Assembly: GCA_910579395.1 (NCBI GenBank)
Contig: CAJTUC010000047.1
Location: 1 to 25,067 of the forward strand
DNA length: 25,067 bases
Origin: an uncultured Lachnospiraceae bacterium
Lineage (GTDB): Bacteria; Bacillota; Clostridia; Lachnospirales; Lachnospiraceae
Direction of reading: 5' to 3'
In this document: positions 6,964 through 14,198 of the stretch, piece after piece
How the letters are laid out: each line of letters opens with the position of its first letter
How positions within the stretch are numbered: position 1 is the stretch's first letter
Position numbers and translations under genes: made by a program
The notes under the pieces: generated by a model
What the model saw: the letters and a program-made list of their open reading frames with translations, nothing else
The model's database searches: none
What the model was told of the DNA's origin: nothing

Positions 6964-8228
6964 TATGAGAGCTGGCAGGGACAGGAAATCTTGCCAGTTA
7001 CCGCGCTCGCTGCCGCTACTGCCGGACTTGCCAGATAGATTTCGGAATCCACATGACCCATTCTGCCTACAAAGTTACGGTTCGTCGTCGATACACAGCG
7101 CTCTCCTGCCGCGAGAATACCCATATATCCGCCGAGGCACGGACCGCAGGTCGGTGTGCTGACGATTGCACCAGCTTCAATAAAGGTCTTTAACAGGCCC
7201 TCTTCCATCGCCTGCATATAAATCGCCTGCGTCGCCGGAATCACGATACATCTCATACCTTTTGCCACATGACGGCCCTTCAGCACTTCGGCTGCAACCC
7301 GCAGGTCATCGAATCGCCCATTCGTACAGGAGCCGATAACGACCTGATCGATTTTAATATCTTCTTTGATTTCATCGATTGTCTTCGTATTCTCCGGCAA
7401 ATGCGGGAATGCGATCGTCGGACGGAGTGTGCTTAAATTAATCGTATATTCCTCATCATAAACGGCATCTGCATCCGCTTCATAAACCGTATATGACTTC
7501 TTTGAATGTTCTTTCATGTAGTTTTTAGCCAGTTCATCCACCGGGAAAATACCATTCTTGCCGCCCGCCTCGATTGCCATATTGGCAATGGTAAAGCGGT
7601 CATCCATCGTCAGGTTCTGAATGCCTTCCCCGACAAATTCCATAGATTTATACAAAGCTCCGTCTACGCCGATCATACCGATGATATGCAGAATAACGTC
7701 TTTTCCGCTCACCCATTTATCGGGCTTTCCAACGATGTTGAATTTAATCGCGGACGGCACTTTGAACCACGCTTTGCCGGTAGCCATGCCAGCCGCCATA
7801 TCGGTGCTTCCGACTCCTGTGGAAAAAGCGCCAAGTGCACCGTAAGTACAGGTGTGGGAATCGGCACCGATGATCACGTCTCCCGCTACGGTCAATCCCT
7901 TTTCGGGGAGCAGCGCGTGTTCGATACCCATCTCTCCCACCTCAAAATAGTTGGTGATTTCATTGCGGTAAGCAAATTCCCTGACACATTTACAGTGTTC
8001 CGCCGACTTAATATCTTTGTTCGGTACGAAATGGTCCGGCACGAGCGCAATCTTGTCTTTGTCAAAAACGCCGTCTACCTTCATTTTCTCCATTTCTTTG
8101 ATGGCGACCGGACTCGTGATATCGTTTCCGAGCACCAGATCCAAATCCGCCTCGATCAGCTGTCCCGCTTCCACCTTCTCAAGCCCTGCATGGGCCGCCA
8201 GTATTTTCTGGGTCATTGTCATTCCCAT
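6963..8228 (-). CDS. leuC: 3-isopropylmalate dehydratase large subunit
   Basis: 421 codons from the ATG at 8228, chosen because AAAGGAGG lies just before it; a longer frame from 8258 would place that site inside the gene. The protein is the [4Fe-4S] catalytic subunit that works with LeuD in leucine synthesis. The three cluster cysteines are Cys301 (VVIGSCTNGR) and Cys361 and Cys364 (TPTCGPCLGG). GADSHTCTYGALGAFSTGVGS near 121-141 is the conserved aconitase-family segment. The length of about 420 matches the short LeuC type found in clostridia and archaea rather than the 460-residue enterobacterial type. The gene is divergent from a LysR regulator across a 242-bp AT-rich region, which suggests LysR control. 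Confidence 0.97.
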   Translation of the reverse strand: MGMTMTQKILAAHAGLEKVEAGQLIEADLDLVLGNDITSPVAIKEMEKMKVDGVFDKDKIALVPDHFVPNKDIKSAEHCKCVREFAYRNEITNYFEVGEMGIEHALLPEKGLTVAGDVIIGADSHTCTYGALGAFSTGVGSTDMAAGMATGKAWFKVPSAIKFNIVGKPDKWVSGKDVILHIIGMIGVDGALYKSMEFVGEGIQNLTMDDRFTIANMAIEAGGKNGIFPVDELAKNYMKEHSKKSYTVYEADADAVYDEEYTINLSTLRPTIAFPHLPENTKTIDEIKEDIKIDQVVIGSCTNGRFDDLRVAAEVLKGRHVAKGMRCIVIPATQAIYMQAMEEGLLKTFIEAGAIVSTPTCGPCLGGYMGILAAGERCVSTTNRNFVGRMGHVDSEIYLASPAVAAASAVTGKISCPCQLS

Positions 8229-8470
8229 TGCGATAACCTCCTTTATTCTAAATTTCATGCCCTATATGATTGTGATATAATGATTGTATCATATCCTATT
8301 CTATTCTTAAAATATATAATAATTATATTTACTATTCTTTCAGGTTATATTAAAATATTTTGTAACTATAACACAAATCCCCGGGCGATTACGCAGAGCG
8401 ACCGCACTTGCTGACTGCCCGCCACAAGAGCAGCACAGCACATACATCCACGTTCAGAAAGGAATCCTGC
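8229..8470. promoter_or_regulatory. Divergent leuC / lysR control region
   Basis: AT-rich region between oppositely oriented genes. ATATAAT-A-ATTATAT (8314-8328) is a perfect 15-base palindrome and fits the LysR T-N11-A pattern. ATATGAT (8264-8270) and ATCATAT (8288-8294) form a second inverted repeat around the likely leuC -10 (TACAAT on the minus strand, near 8285). No T-box sequence was found, so control by the adjacent regulator is the simpler reading. Confidence 0.5.
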
Positions 8471-9382
8471 ATGGAAGGCACTTTGAATCTCTATCATATT
8501 TTTCATACCGTCGCACGAACCGGCAATATTTCTCAGGCGGCAAAAGAGTTGTATATCAGCCAGCCCGCCGTCAGCAAATCGATTTCCCACTTAGAAAAGC
8601 TTTTAAACACGACGCTCTTTCACCGCAGTTCCCGCGGCGTCTCGCTGACTGCCGAAGGCACTCTGCTTGCGGAGCAGTTACGGAAAGCATTTGATTCCAT
8701 CTCGTATGGTGAAGAACAGCTTCGAAAAATCAACGAACTCGGCATCGGCCAGATTACGATCGGCGTCAGCACGACCCTCTGCAAATATGTACTGCTCCCA
8801 TATCTAAAGCGGTTCACGCAGGAAAATCCGCATATCAGGGTCTCGATTGCCTGCCAGCCTACGATGGAAACCGTTCGGGATCTACAGAACGGCTCCATCG
8901 ATATCGGCCTGATTGGAGACCTACCGGATAAAAAAGAATTGACTTTTCAACCTGTCATGGAGATACAGGATGAATTTGTCACAACGGAGCGTTACCTGCA
9001 GAACCTTTCCACCCGGCTCGGCGTGGAACAGGAGCAGTTATATGAAAAGAACAACGCACTTTTATGGAATAGCGGTACTTTTTTGATGCTAAATGGAGAA
9101 AATATTTCCAGAAGATTTATCGATGCTTATTTGATGGAAGAAAAAATTGAAATTTCCCAGTCGATTGAAATTTCGACGATGGACTTACTGATTGAATTTG
9201 CCCGCATCGACATGGGCATCGCCTGTGTCATCGGTAATTTTATCGAAAAGGAATTCGACGGCAGGTCTCTGATAAAGCTGCCGTTAGCCGTCCCCATCCC
9301 CAGAAGGAAAATCGGGTTTGCCTGGAAAAAACAGGCCGCTCCCGCTGTTTCTGTACAGAAATTTCAAAATTTGATCTCCTGA
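8471..9382 (+). CDS. LysR-family transcriptional regulator, divergent from leuC
   Basis: 303 codons from the ATG at 8471, with AAAGGA 8 bases upstream; an earlier in-frame ATG at 8408 lacks a ribosome site and would add a non-LysR extension. Residues 1-60 are the standard LysR helix-turn-helix (NLYHIFHTVARTGNISQAAKEL, SQPAVSKSISHLE, TLFHRSSRGV). Residues 90-295 are the substrate-binding-like effector domain, beginning with IGQITIGVSTTLCKYVLLPYL. It sits between leuC and ilvC. By position it probably controls leuCD, perhaps in response to a leucine or branched-chain intermediate, but the effector is inferred only. Confidence 0.93.
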   Translation: MEGTLNLYHIFHTVARTGNISQAAKELYISQPAVSKSISHLEKLLNTTLFHRSSRGVSLTAEGTLLAEQLRKAFDSISYGEEQLRKINELGIGQITIGVSTTLCKYVLLPYLKRFTQENPHIRVSIACQPTMETVRDLQNGSIDIGLIGDLPDKKELTFQPVMEIQDEFVTTERYLQNLSTRLGVEQEQLYEKNNALLWNSGTFLMLNGENISRRFIDAYLMEEKIEISQSIEISTMDLLIEFARIDMGIACVIGNFIEKEFDGRSLIKLPLAVPIPRRKIGFAWKKQAAPAVSVQKFQNLIS

Positions 9383-9406
9383 TATTGATTTCGCGATATG
9401 GGATTT

Positions 9407-9464
9407 CCTGCCTTTTCTGTATGAATCATTCTCCACAGAGAATAAACACAAACAGAAAAGCAGG
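9407..9464 (+). terminator. Nested inverted repeat after lysR
   Basis: CCTGCCTTTTCTGT (9407-9420) pairs with ACAGAAAAGCAGG (9452-9464), one base bulged. Inside it ATTCTC (9428-9433) pairs with GAGAAT (9438-9443) around a CACA loop. The long stem lies 25 bases after the LysR stop. It has no strong T-run on the plus strand, so termination is uncertain. Its 3' arm is shared with the ilvC terminator on the other strand. Confidence 0.45.
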
Positions 9465-9483
9465 ACGGTCTTGGCCGCCCTGC
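9450..9483 (-). terminator. Intrinsic terminator after ilvC
   Basis: On the minus strand GCAGGGCGG (9483-9475) pairs with CCGTCCTGC (9468-9460), 9 pairs with one G-U, around a 6-base loop, followed by TTTTCTGTTT. It lies 52 bases after the ilvC stop. Confidence 0.9.
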
Positions 9484-9535
9484 CCTGCTGACATCTCAAA
9501 ATTCATTTTGTATAATTTACAAATATCATCACAGA

Positions 9536-10552
9536 TTAGTTATTGATCAGCTTGTCCTCTCCGTTCCAGCTGTAAAGCTTTCTGATCTCTTCTCCGACTA
9601 CTTCAGAAGGATGCTCGGAAGCGAGTTTTCTCATGGCCTTGAAATGTACCTGGGAACCTGCGGAAGACATATCGAGCAGGAAGTCTTTTGCAAAAGTACC
9701 GTCCTGGATATCGGACAGAATCTTCTTCATCGCTTTCTTGGTATCCTCTGTGATAATCTTCGGTCCTGTGATGTAATCGCCGTACTCTGCCGTATTGGAA
9801 ATCGAATATCTCATGCCGGCGAAACCTGACTGATAAATCAAATCTACGATCAGTTTCATCTCATGGATACACTCGAAATATGCGTTTCTCGGGTCATAGC
9901 CTGCCTCTACCAATGTCTCAAAGCCTGCCTGCATCAATGCACAGACACCGCCGCAAAGGACAGCCTGCTCACCGAAGAGGTCTGTCTCTGTCTCTGTTCT
10001 GAAAGTTGTTTCCAGCACGCCGGCTCTTGCACCGCCAATCGCAAGCGCATATGCCAATGCAATATCCTGTGCCTTACCGGTAGCATCCTGATGAACAGCT
10101 ACCAAACAGGGAACACCCTTTCCAGCCTGATATTCGCTTCTTACTGTGTGGCCCGGTCCCTTAGGTGCGATCATCGTTACGTCTACATTCTTAGGCGGTA
10201 CGATACAGCCGAAATGAATATTAAAGCCGTGTGCGAACATCAGCATGTTGCCCTCTTCCAGATTAGGTTCAATATCTTTCTTATACATGGAAGCCTGTAA
10301 TTCATCATTGATCAGGATCATAATGATATCGGCTTTCTTTGCCGCTTCCGCAGCCGTATATACTTCAAATCCCTGTGCCTCTGCTCTTGCCCATGATTTG
10401 GAGCCTTCATACAGGCCGATGATCACATGACAGCCGGACTCTTTCGCATTCAAAGCGTGTGCATGTCCCTGGCTTCCGTAACCGATCACAGCAATTGTCT
10501 TGCCTTCCAACAGGGACAGATTACAATCTTCCTGATAAAAAATATTCGCCAT
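9536..10552 (-). CDS. ilvC: Ketol-acid reductoisomerase
   Basis: 338 codons. The start at 10552 (MANIFYQEDC) is preferred over the ATG at 10561 because GGAGG abuts the latter but lies 9 bases before the former. The enzyme converts acetolactate and acetohydroxybutyrate to dihydroxy-acids with NADPH and Mg2+ in valine and isoleucine synthesis. The Rossmann motif GYGSQGHAHAL begins at residue 24. APKGPGHTVRSEY and the C-terminal helical knotted domain (FGEQAVLCGG, ECIHEMKLIVDLIYQSG) are typical of the class I short form. It follows ilvN with a 112-bp gap, and a strong terminator ends the unit. Confidence 0.98.
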   Translation of the reverse strand: MANIFYQEDCNLSLLEGKTIAVIGYGSQGHAHALNAKESGCHVIIGLYEGSKSWARAEAQGFEVYTAAEAAKKADIIMILINDELQASMYKKDIEPNLEEGNMLMFAHGFNIHFGCIVPPKNVDVTMIAPKGPGHTVRSEYQAGKGVPCLVAVHQDATGKAQDIALAYALAIGGARAGVLETTFRTETETDLFGEQAVLCGGVCALMQAGFETLVEAGYDPRNAYFECIHEMKLIVDLIYQSGFAGMRYSISNTAEYGDYITGPKIITEDTKKAMKKILSDIQDGTFAKDFLLDMSSAGSQVHFKAMRKLASEHPSEVVGEEIRKLYSWNGEDKLINN

Positions 10553-10664
10553 TTTCTTCATCCTCCATTTTCTTTTTATCTTCTATCATTCTCTATAACT
10601 TAAAAGGGCATTCCCCTCCAGCTAACGAATATAAATACGATACGATTTACAGACATCCGCCTTT

Positions 10665-11162
10665 CTATAAATAGGTAACGTTCTCGATTCCTCTGCCGAG
10701 TCCCGCAATACCCGTTCTGGCGAGTTCCAGAATCTCATAGCCATCCAACAGATCGATAAATGCTTCTATTTTATCCTGATTTCCGGTCAGTTCAATGATC
10801 AGGCTGTCTTTGGAAACATCGACAATCTTGGCACGGAAAATATCCACTACCGAAATAACGCCCTGCCTTCTGTCCGCAGAAACTTTGACTTTAATGAGCG
10901 CCAGTTCACGGTATACGCTTTCGCCCGGTCTCAACTCCTTAATATCCCGCACATCAACGAGTTTAGCGACCTGCTTTTCAATCTGGTCGAGAATCTCATC
11001 GTCTCCGGAAGTCACGATTGTGATACGAGTATACCGGGGGTCTGCTGTCACACCCGCCGTAATACTTTCAATATTATAACCGCGCCTTGAGAACAGCCCT
11101 GAAATACGGCTCAATACACCGGATGTATTGTCTACAAGAAGTTGAAGTACCTTTCTATGCAT
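10665..11162 (-). CDS. ilvN: Acetolactate synthase small (regulatory) subunit, copy 1
   Basis: 165 codons, the full bacterial IlvN/IlvH length. The N-terminal ACT domain (LLVDNTSGVLSRISGLFSRRGYNIES, residues 8-33) binds valine and gives feedback control of IlvB. The C-terminal half (VSVVDIFRAKIVDVSKDSLIIELTG) is the ALS_ss_C domain. The end ARTGIAGLGRG matches the common IlvH tail. A GGCGGGA site precedes the ATG. The gene has its own consensus promoter (11243-11271) and is followed by ilvC, so ilvN-ilvC is one unit ending at 9450. A second paralogue lies at 13427-13912; no second ilvB is in the window. Confidence 0.95.
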   Translation of the reverse strand: MHRKVLQLLVDNTSGVLSRISGLFSRRGYNIESITAGVTADPRYTRITIVTSGDDEILDQIEKQVAKLVDVRDIKELRPGESVYRELALIKVKVSADRRQGVISVVDIFRAKIVDVSKDSLIIELTGNQDKIEAFIDLLDGYEILELARTGIAGLGRGIENVTYL

Positions 11163-11242
11163 AAACTATCCCGCCTTTCTTAATGCGAACCATCCATTCC
11201 TGCAAATTTTCCATACTGCTTTTGCAGCACAAACTACCAATA

Positions 11243-11271
11243 ATTGTAGCAATTAAAACTTAAAAAGTCAA
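11243..11271 (-). promoter_or_regulatory. Sigma-A promoter of ilvN-ilvC
   Basis: On the minus strand TTGACT (11271-11266), a 17-base spacer and TACAAT (11248-11243) match the consensus in 10 of 12 positions. It starts only 14 bases after the ktrA stop, so it separates ilvN-ilvC from the potassium genes. The leader is about 75 bases and holds a small CTGC/GCAG hairpin but no T-box. Confidence 0.8.
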
Positions 11272-11285
11272 CGTCCGGATTCGGA

Positions 11286-11966
11286 TCACTTCTTTTCCGC
11301 CTCATAGGCGCTTACGATTTTCCTTAACGTATTGTTTTTCCCAAGAAGCATAAAGACATCATTCTTCTGCGTCGGGTCATCCGCCGGGGGATTGACGAGC
11401 AGTACACCGTTCCGTTCAATCGCAACGACGTTCACGCCATATTTTTTACGCAGGTTCAGCTCGATCAAATCTTTACCGACCCAGCTGCGCAGTGCATGAA
11501 CATCCGCAATAGAATATTCCGCTGACAGTTCAATGGCATCGAACAAATTATTGAATGCCAGATTATTCGCCAGGTGGACACCGATTTCCTTTTCCGGATA
11601 CACGATTTCATCGACCCCGAGCTTTGTCAGGATTTTCCCCTGCATCTCATCATACGCCTTGGCAATGACCTTTTTGATACCCTGTTCTTTGGCCCAGATT
11701 GTGGCCAGTACCGAAGCATCCAGGCTGTGGCCGATGGAAATAATAGCCCCGTCAAAATTTCTGCCGCCCAATTCTTTCAACGCTTCCTCGTTCGCAACAT
11801 CGACACACATGGCAAGCGTCACATAGTCGGCAATCTGATTCACCCGCTTTTCCAGACGGTCGATAGCGAGTACCCTGCACCCATTTGCCTCCAGCTGCTT
11901 CGCCACACTGTTCCCGAACCGTCCGAGCCCGATAACAATATATTCTTTCTGTGTATTCTTCTTCAT
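11286..11966 (-). CDS. ktrA: Potassium uptake regulatory subunit (KtrA/TrkA family)
   Basis: 226 codons. A Rossmann RCK-N domain opens with IVIGLGRFG (GxGxxG at 13-18) and the acidic nucleotide contact in VLAIDRLEKRV. The RCK-C domain lies at about 140-220 (DLIELNLRKKYGVNVVAIERNGVLLVNPPADDPTQKNDVFMLLG is its typical core). The length matches KtrA/KtrC. In the family the octameric ring binds ATP/ADP and c-di-AMP and gates the KtrB channel at the membrane. It starts 90 bases after ktrB; the ribosome site is poor. Confidence 0.93.
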   Translation of the reverse strand: MKKNTQKEYIVIGLGRFGNSVAKQLEANGCRVLAIDRLEKRVNQIADYVTLAMCVDVANEEALKELGGRNFDGAIISIGHSLDASVLATIWAKEQGIKKVIAKAYDEMQGKILTKLGVDEIVYPEKEIGVHLANNLAFNNLFDAIELSAEYSIADVHALRSWVGKDLIELNLRKKYGVNVVAIERNGVLLVNPPADDPTQKNDVFMLLGKNNTLRKIVSAYEAEKK

Positions 11967-12056
11967 GATAATAACCGTGCCCTTCTCTCAACCTGTGATA
12001 TTCCTGTATCCATATCCTTTTTCTGCCTGCGAGTCTGCGGCCAATTGCAGTCATCT

Positions 12057-13409
12057 TTATCCGATGATGACCTTGCTTTCCGCATAAGTAACATCTTCCA
12101 TTGGCGTGCGGCTGTTAAAAGCGAGCGCCAGTGTAATCGGGCCAATCCGTCCCAGATACATCGTAAGGGTAACAATGATTTTCCCAATCGGATTCAGCGC
12201 CCCCGTCAGCCCTCTCGATAAGCCGACCGTCGCAATCGCGGATGTCATCTCATATAAAGTATCCAGAAAATCGCCCTGTGAAACGGCAAGAAGCGCCATC
12301 GTCAGCAGAAACAGCGTCGATAAGCTGAATACGGCAATCGCAACACATCTTCTGATCGTATCATCCGATACTTTCCGATTCAATACGACAACATCCTTTT
12401 TCCCTCTGATATTGGCGAACATAGAAGCTAAAAGCAGAACCACCGTTACGGTCTTGATGCCCCCCGCTGTTCCGGCAGGTGAGCCGCCTATAAACATCAG
12501 AATTAAATATGCCATGCAGGATGCAGGCCGGAAATACTCCTGCGAAATCGTCGCAAAACCGGCTGTGCGCAGCGTGACGGACTGAAAAAGCGACGCCATC
12601 AGTTTCTGCGGCATATTCATTTTCCCCAGCGTATCCGGGTTATTGCATTCAAATAACAGTGTCAGTACCGCCCCTGTTAAAATCAGCGCAATCGTGACAT
12701 AAATGACCAGTTTCGTATGAAGATTCATTTTGCGCCCATTCGTATTTTTATTTTTTCCAAGATGTGCAGAAGCCACCCTTATGATTTCCCAATATACCGG
12801 AAATCCGAGACCACTGACAATGATCAGAAAAATCGTTGTAATATTAATAATTATATTATCTGCATACTGGCAGAAACTGTTCCCGCCGAGCAGGTCGATT
12901 CCTGCATTACAGAAGGCGGATACGGCATGAAAAATACTGTACCAGATTCCCTTTATGCCAAACTGCGGAATGAATACGAAAGCATACCCGACGGCACCAA
13001 GTCCCTCCAGACAGAGTGTCACCTTCAAAATCTTCATCGTCAGCTTTACAAGTCCCGAAAGGGTGTCCAGATTGTAGGCACTCTGAATCAGCATTCTGTC
13101 GGACAGCGTAATCCTGCGTCGGAACAGACACAGCACGATTGTTGTGAAGGTCACGATTCCAAGGCCGCCGAACTGAATCAGAAACAGCAGTACAATTTGT
13201 CCGAATCCGGAAAAAGTCTGTCCGACATTGACAGTCGATAATCCGGTAACACAGATACTGGACATGGCAACGAACAGCGCATCAAAAAAATCCACTTTCT
13301 GCCCAGACTTCACACTGATTGGAAGCATAAGGCAGAGCATACCGAGGAACGCTCCTGCCAGAAAACCTAACATAATAATTCTTGTCGTAGTAAGTCCATG
13401 TTTTTTCAT
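12057..13409 (-). CDS. ktrB: Potassium uptake membrane subunit (KtrB/TrkH family)
   Basis: 450 codons with about ten hydrophobic segments. Four pore-loop filters are visible: VTGLS at 54-58, FCNAGI, LRTAGF and ATVGLS near the C-terminus, each with the conserved Gly of Trk/Ktr/HKT transporters. The conserved Arg in the last inner helix region (GRIGP) is present. It imports K+ with Na+ when bound to KtrA. It begins 17 bases after the second ilvN stop, close enough to be cotranscribed with it. A terminator between them is absent. Confidence 0.95.
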   Translation of the reverse strand: MKKHGLTTTRIIMLGFLAGAFLGMLCLMLPISVKSGQKVDFFDALFVAMSSICVTGLSTVNVGQTFSGFGQIVLLFLIQFGGLGIVTFTTIVLCLFRRRITLSDRMLIQSAYNLDTLSGLVKLTMKILKVTLCLEGLGAVGYAFVFIPQFGIKGIWYSIFHAVSAFCNAGIDLLGGNSFCQYADNIIINITTIFLIIVSGLGFPVYWEIIRVASAHLGKNKNTNGRKMNLHTKLVIYVTIALILTGAVLTLLFECNNPDTLGKMNMPQKLMASLFQSVTLRTAGFATISQEYFRPASCMAYLILMFIGGSPAGTAGGIKTVTVVLLLASMFANIRGKKDVVVLNRKVSDDTIRRCVAIAVFSLSTLFLLTMALLAVSQGDFLDTLYEMTSAIATVGLSRGLTGALNPIGKIIVTLTMYLGRIGPITLALAFNSRTPMEDVTYAESKVIIG

Positions 13410-13426
13410 TTTCTATACGCCTTGCA

Positions 13427-13912
13427 TTATTCCGTATCCATACATTTTGGCAATGCCAATGTTCCAGTCCTTGCAACTTCCACAACGCTGACCGACTGCA
13501 GCATTTTGATCAGAAGATTGGTTTTCTCCGGCACGTCACAAATCTGGATGATCATCAGATTTTTAGACATATCAACGATATCGGCCTTCATGATTTCACA
13601 AGTCTCCATGATATCCCGTCTGTTACCTTTGTTATATTTTACTTTAATTAACATCAATTCTCTGCTGACGCTGGCCGTTTCATCAAAAGTTTTTACTTTG
13701 ATGACATCCAGTTTTTTGTTGAGCTGCTTTTCAATCTGCTCAATCGTCCGCTCATCGCCGCTGCTTACGATCGTCATGCAGGAAACAGCCGGGTCATCGG
13801 TCTCTCCGACCGCAAGTGAATCAATATTGTAGCTTCTCCGGGAAAACAGACCGGCAACCTTGCAAAGCACACCCGACCTGTTCTCCACCAATACCGAATA
13901 TATCTTTTTCAT
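13427..13912 (-). CDS. Acetolactate synthase small subunit paralogue, copy 2
   Basis: 161 codons from the ATG at 13912, with GGAGG 7 bases upstream. The ACT domain is clear (SVLVENRSGVLCKVAGLFSRRSYNIDSL), as is the C-terminal domain (MKADIVDMSKNLMIIQICD). It resembles copy 1 throughout but differs at the effector face: Arg-Gly-Tyr-Asn-Ile is Arg-Ser-Tyr-Asn-Ile, and the tail ARTGIAGLGRG is replaced by ARTGTLALPKC. It follows ilvB after a 285-base repeat-rich gap and precedes ktrB by 17 bases. By position this is the natural partner of the IlvB in the window; it may respond to a different ligand from copy 1. Confidence 0.92.
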   Translation of the reverse strand: MKKIYSVLVENRSGVLCKVAGLFSRRSYNIDSLAVGETDDPAVSCMTIVSSGDERTIEQIEKQLNKKLDVIKVKTFDETASVSRELMLIKVKYNKGNRRDIMETCEIMKADIVDMSKNLMIIQICDVPEKTNLLIKMLQSVSVVEVARTGTLALPKCMDTE

Positions 13913-13963
13913 AGTGAACCTCCATTCATAATACGCAAACTACATGACCATCCCCTCTTCATG

Positions 13964-14105
13964 AAAAACGCCGCTTCACAGGAAGAATGCCTGCTTCTCA
14001 AGGAAAAATACCACTTCTCATGGAAAAACGCCACTTCTTCATGGAAAAACGCCACTTCTCATGGAAAAACGCCACTTCTCATGGAAGAATGCCTTCTTTC
14101 CAAGG
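13964..14105. repeat. Tandem array of seven units of about 20 bp
   Basis: Units start at 13964, 13983, 14004, 14024, 14045, 14065 and 14085, with lengths 19-21. The central ones are nearly identical (AAAAACGCCACTTCTCATGG); the second and last are variants beginning AAGAATGCC. The last unit is also the 5' arm and loop of the first hairpin of the neighbouring structured element. A plus-strand frame runs through the array but lacks gene features. Transcribed from the ilvB side, the array forms most of the leader of the second ilvN. Confidence 0.9.
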
Positions 14106-14198
14106 CATTCTTTCGGGTGAAAAAGGTTCGCTGTGCGAACCGTAGAAGTTCTTCACGATGCAGCCTTTGCTGCGAGTGATTAGAACTTCTTTTCACCC
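14085..14198. repeat. Structured element, copy A, starting at the ilvB stop codon
   Basis: Four perfect helices: P1 14085-14095/14102-14112 (11 pairs, 6-base loop); P2 14115-14122/14191-14198 (8 pairs); P3 14125-14131/14135-14141 (7 pairs, 3-base loop); P4 14144-14152/14182-14190 (9 pairs) continued by TCAC/GTGA and GCAG/CTGC around a 6-base loop. P2 encloses P3 and P4 as a three-way junction. The last base of P2 is the G of the ilvB stop TAG. Copy B at 15888-16001 has the same plan with compensatory changes. It may be a mobile palindromic repeat or a conserved RNA that stabilises or divides the operon mRNA. I do not recognise it as a named family. Confidence 0.88.

Noticed and set aside
7506..8414. 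A 302-codon plus-strand frame opposite leuC
   Set aside because: It is the shadow of leuC in an antisense frame, with no ribosome site and no recognisable domain.
9407..9483. A small RNA gene between lysR and ilvC
   Set aside because: The paired segments are explained by convergent terminators; no promoter is seen.
13964..14105. CRISPR array
   Set aside because: Units are contiguous, 19-21 bp, with no unique spacers and no cas genes nearby.
13961..14179. A 72-codon plus-strand frame through the tandem repeats
   Set aside because: It is created by the repeat array and the structured element. It has no good ribosome site and is antisense to the operon.
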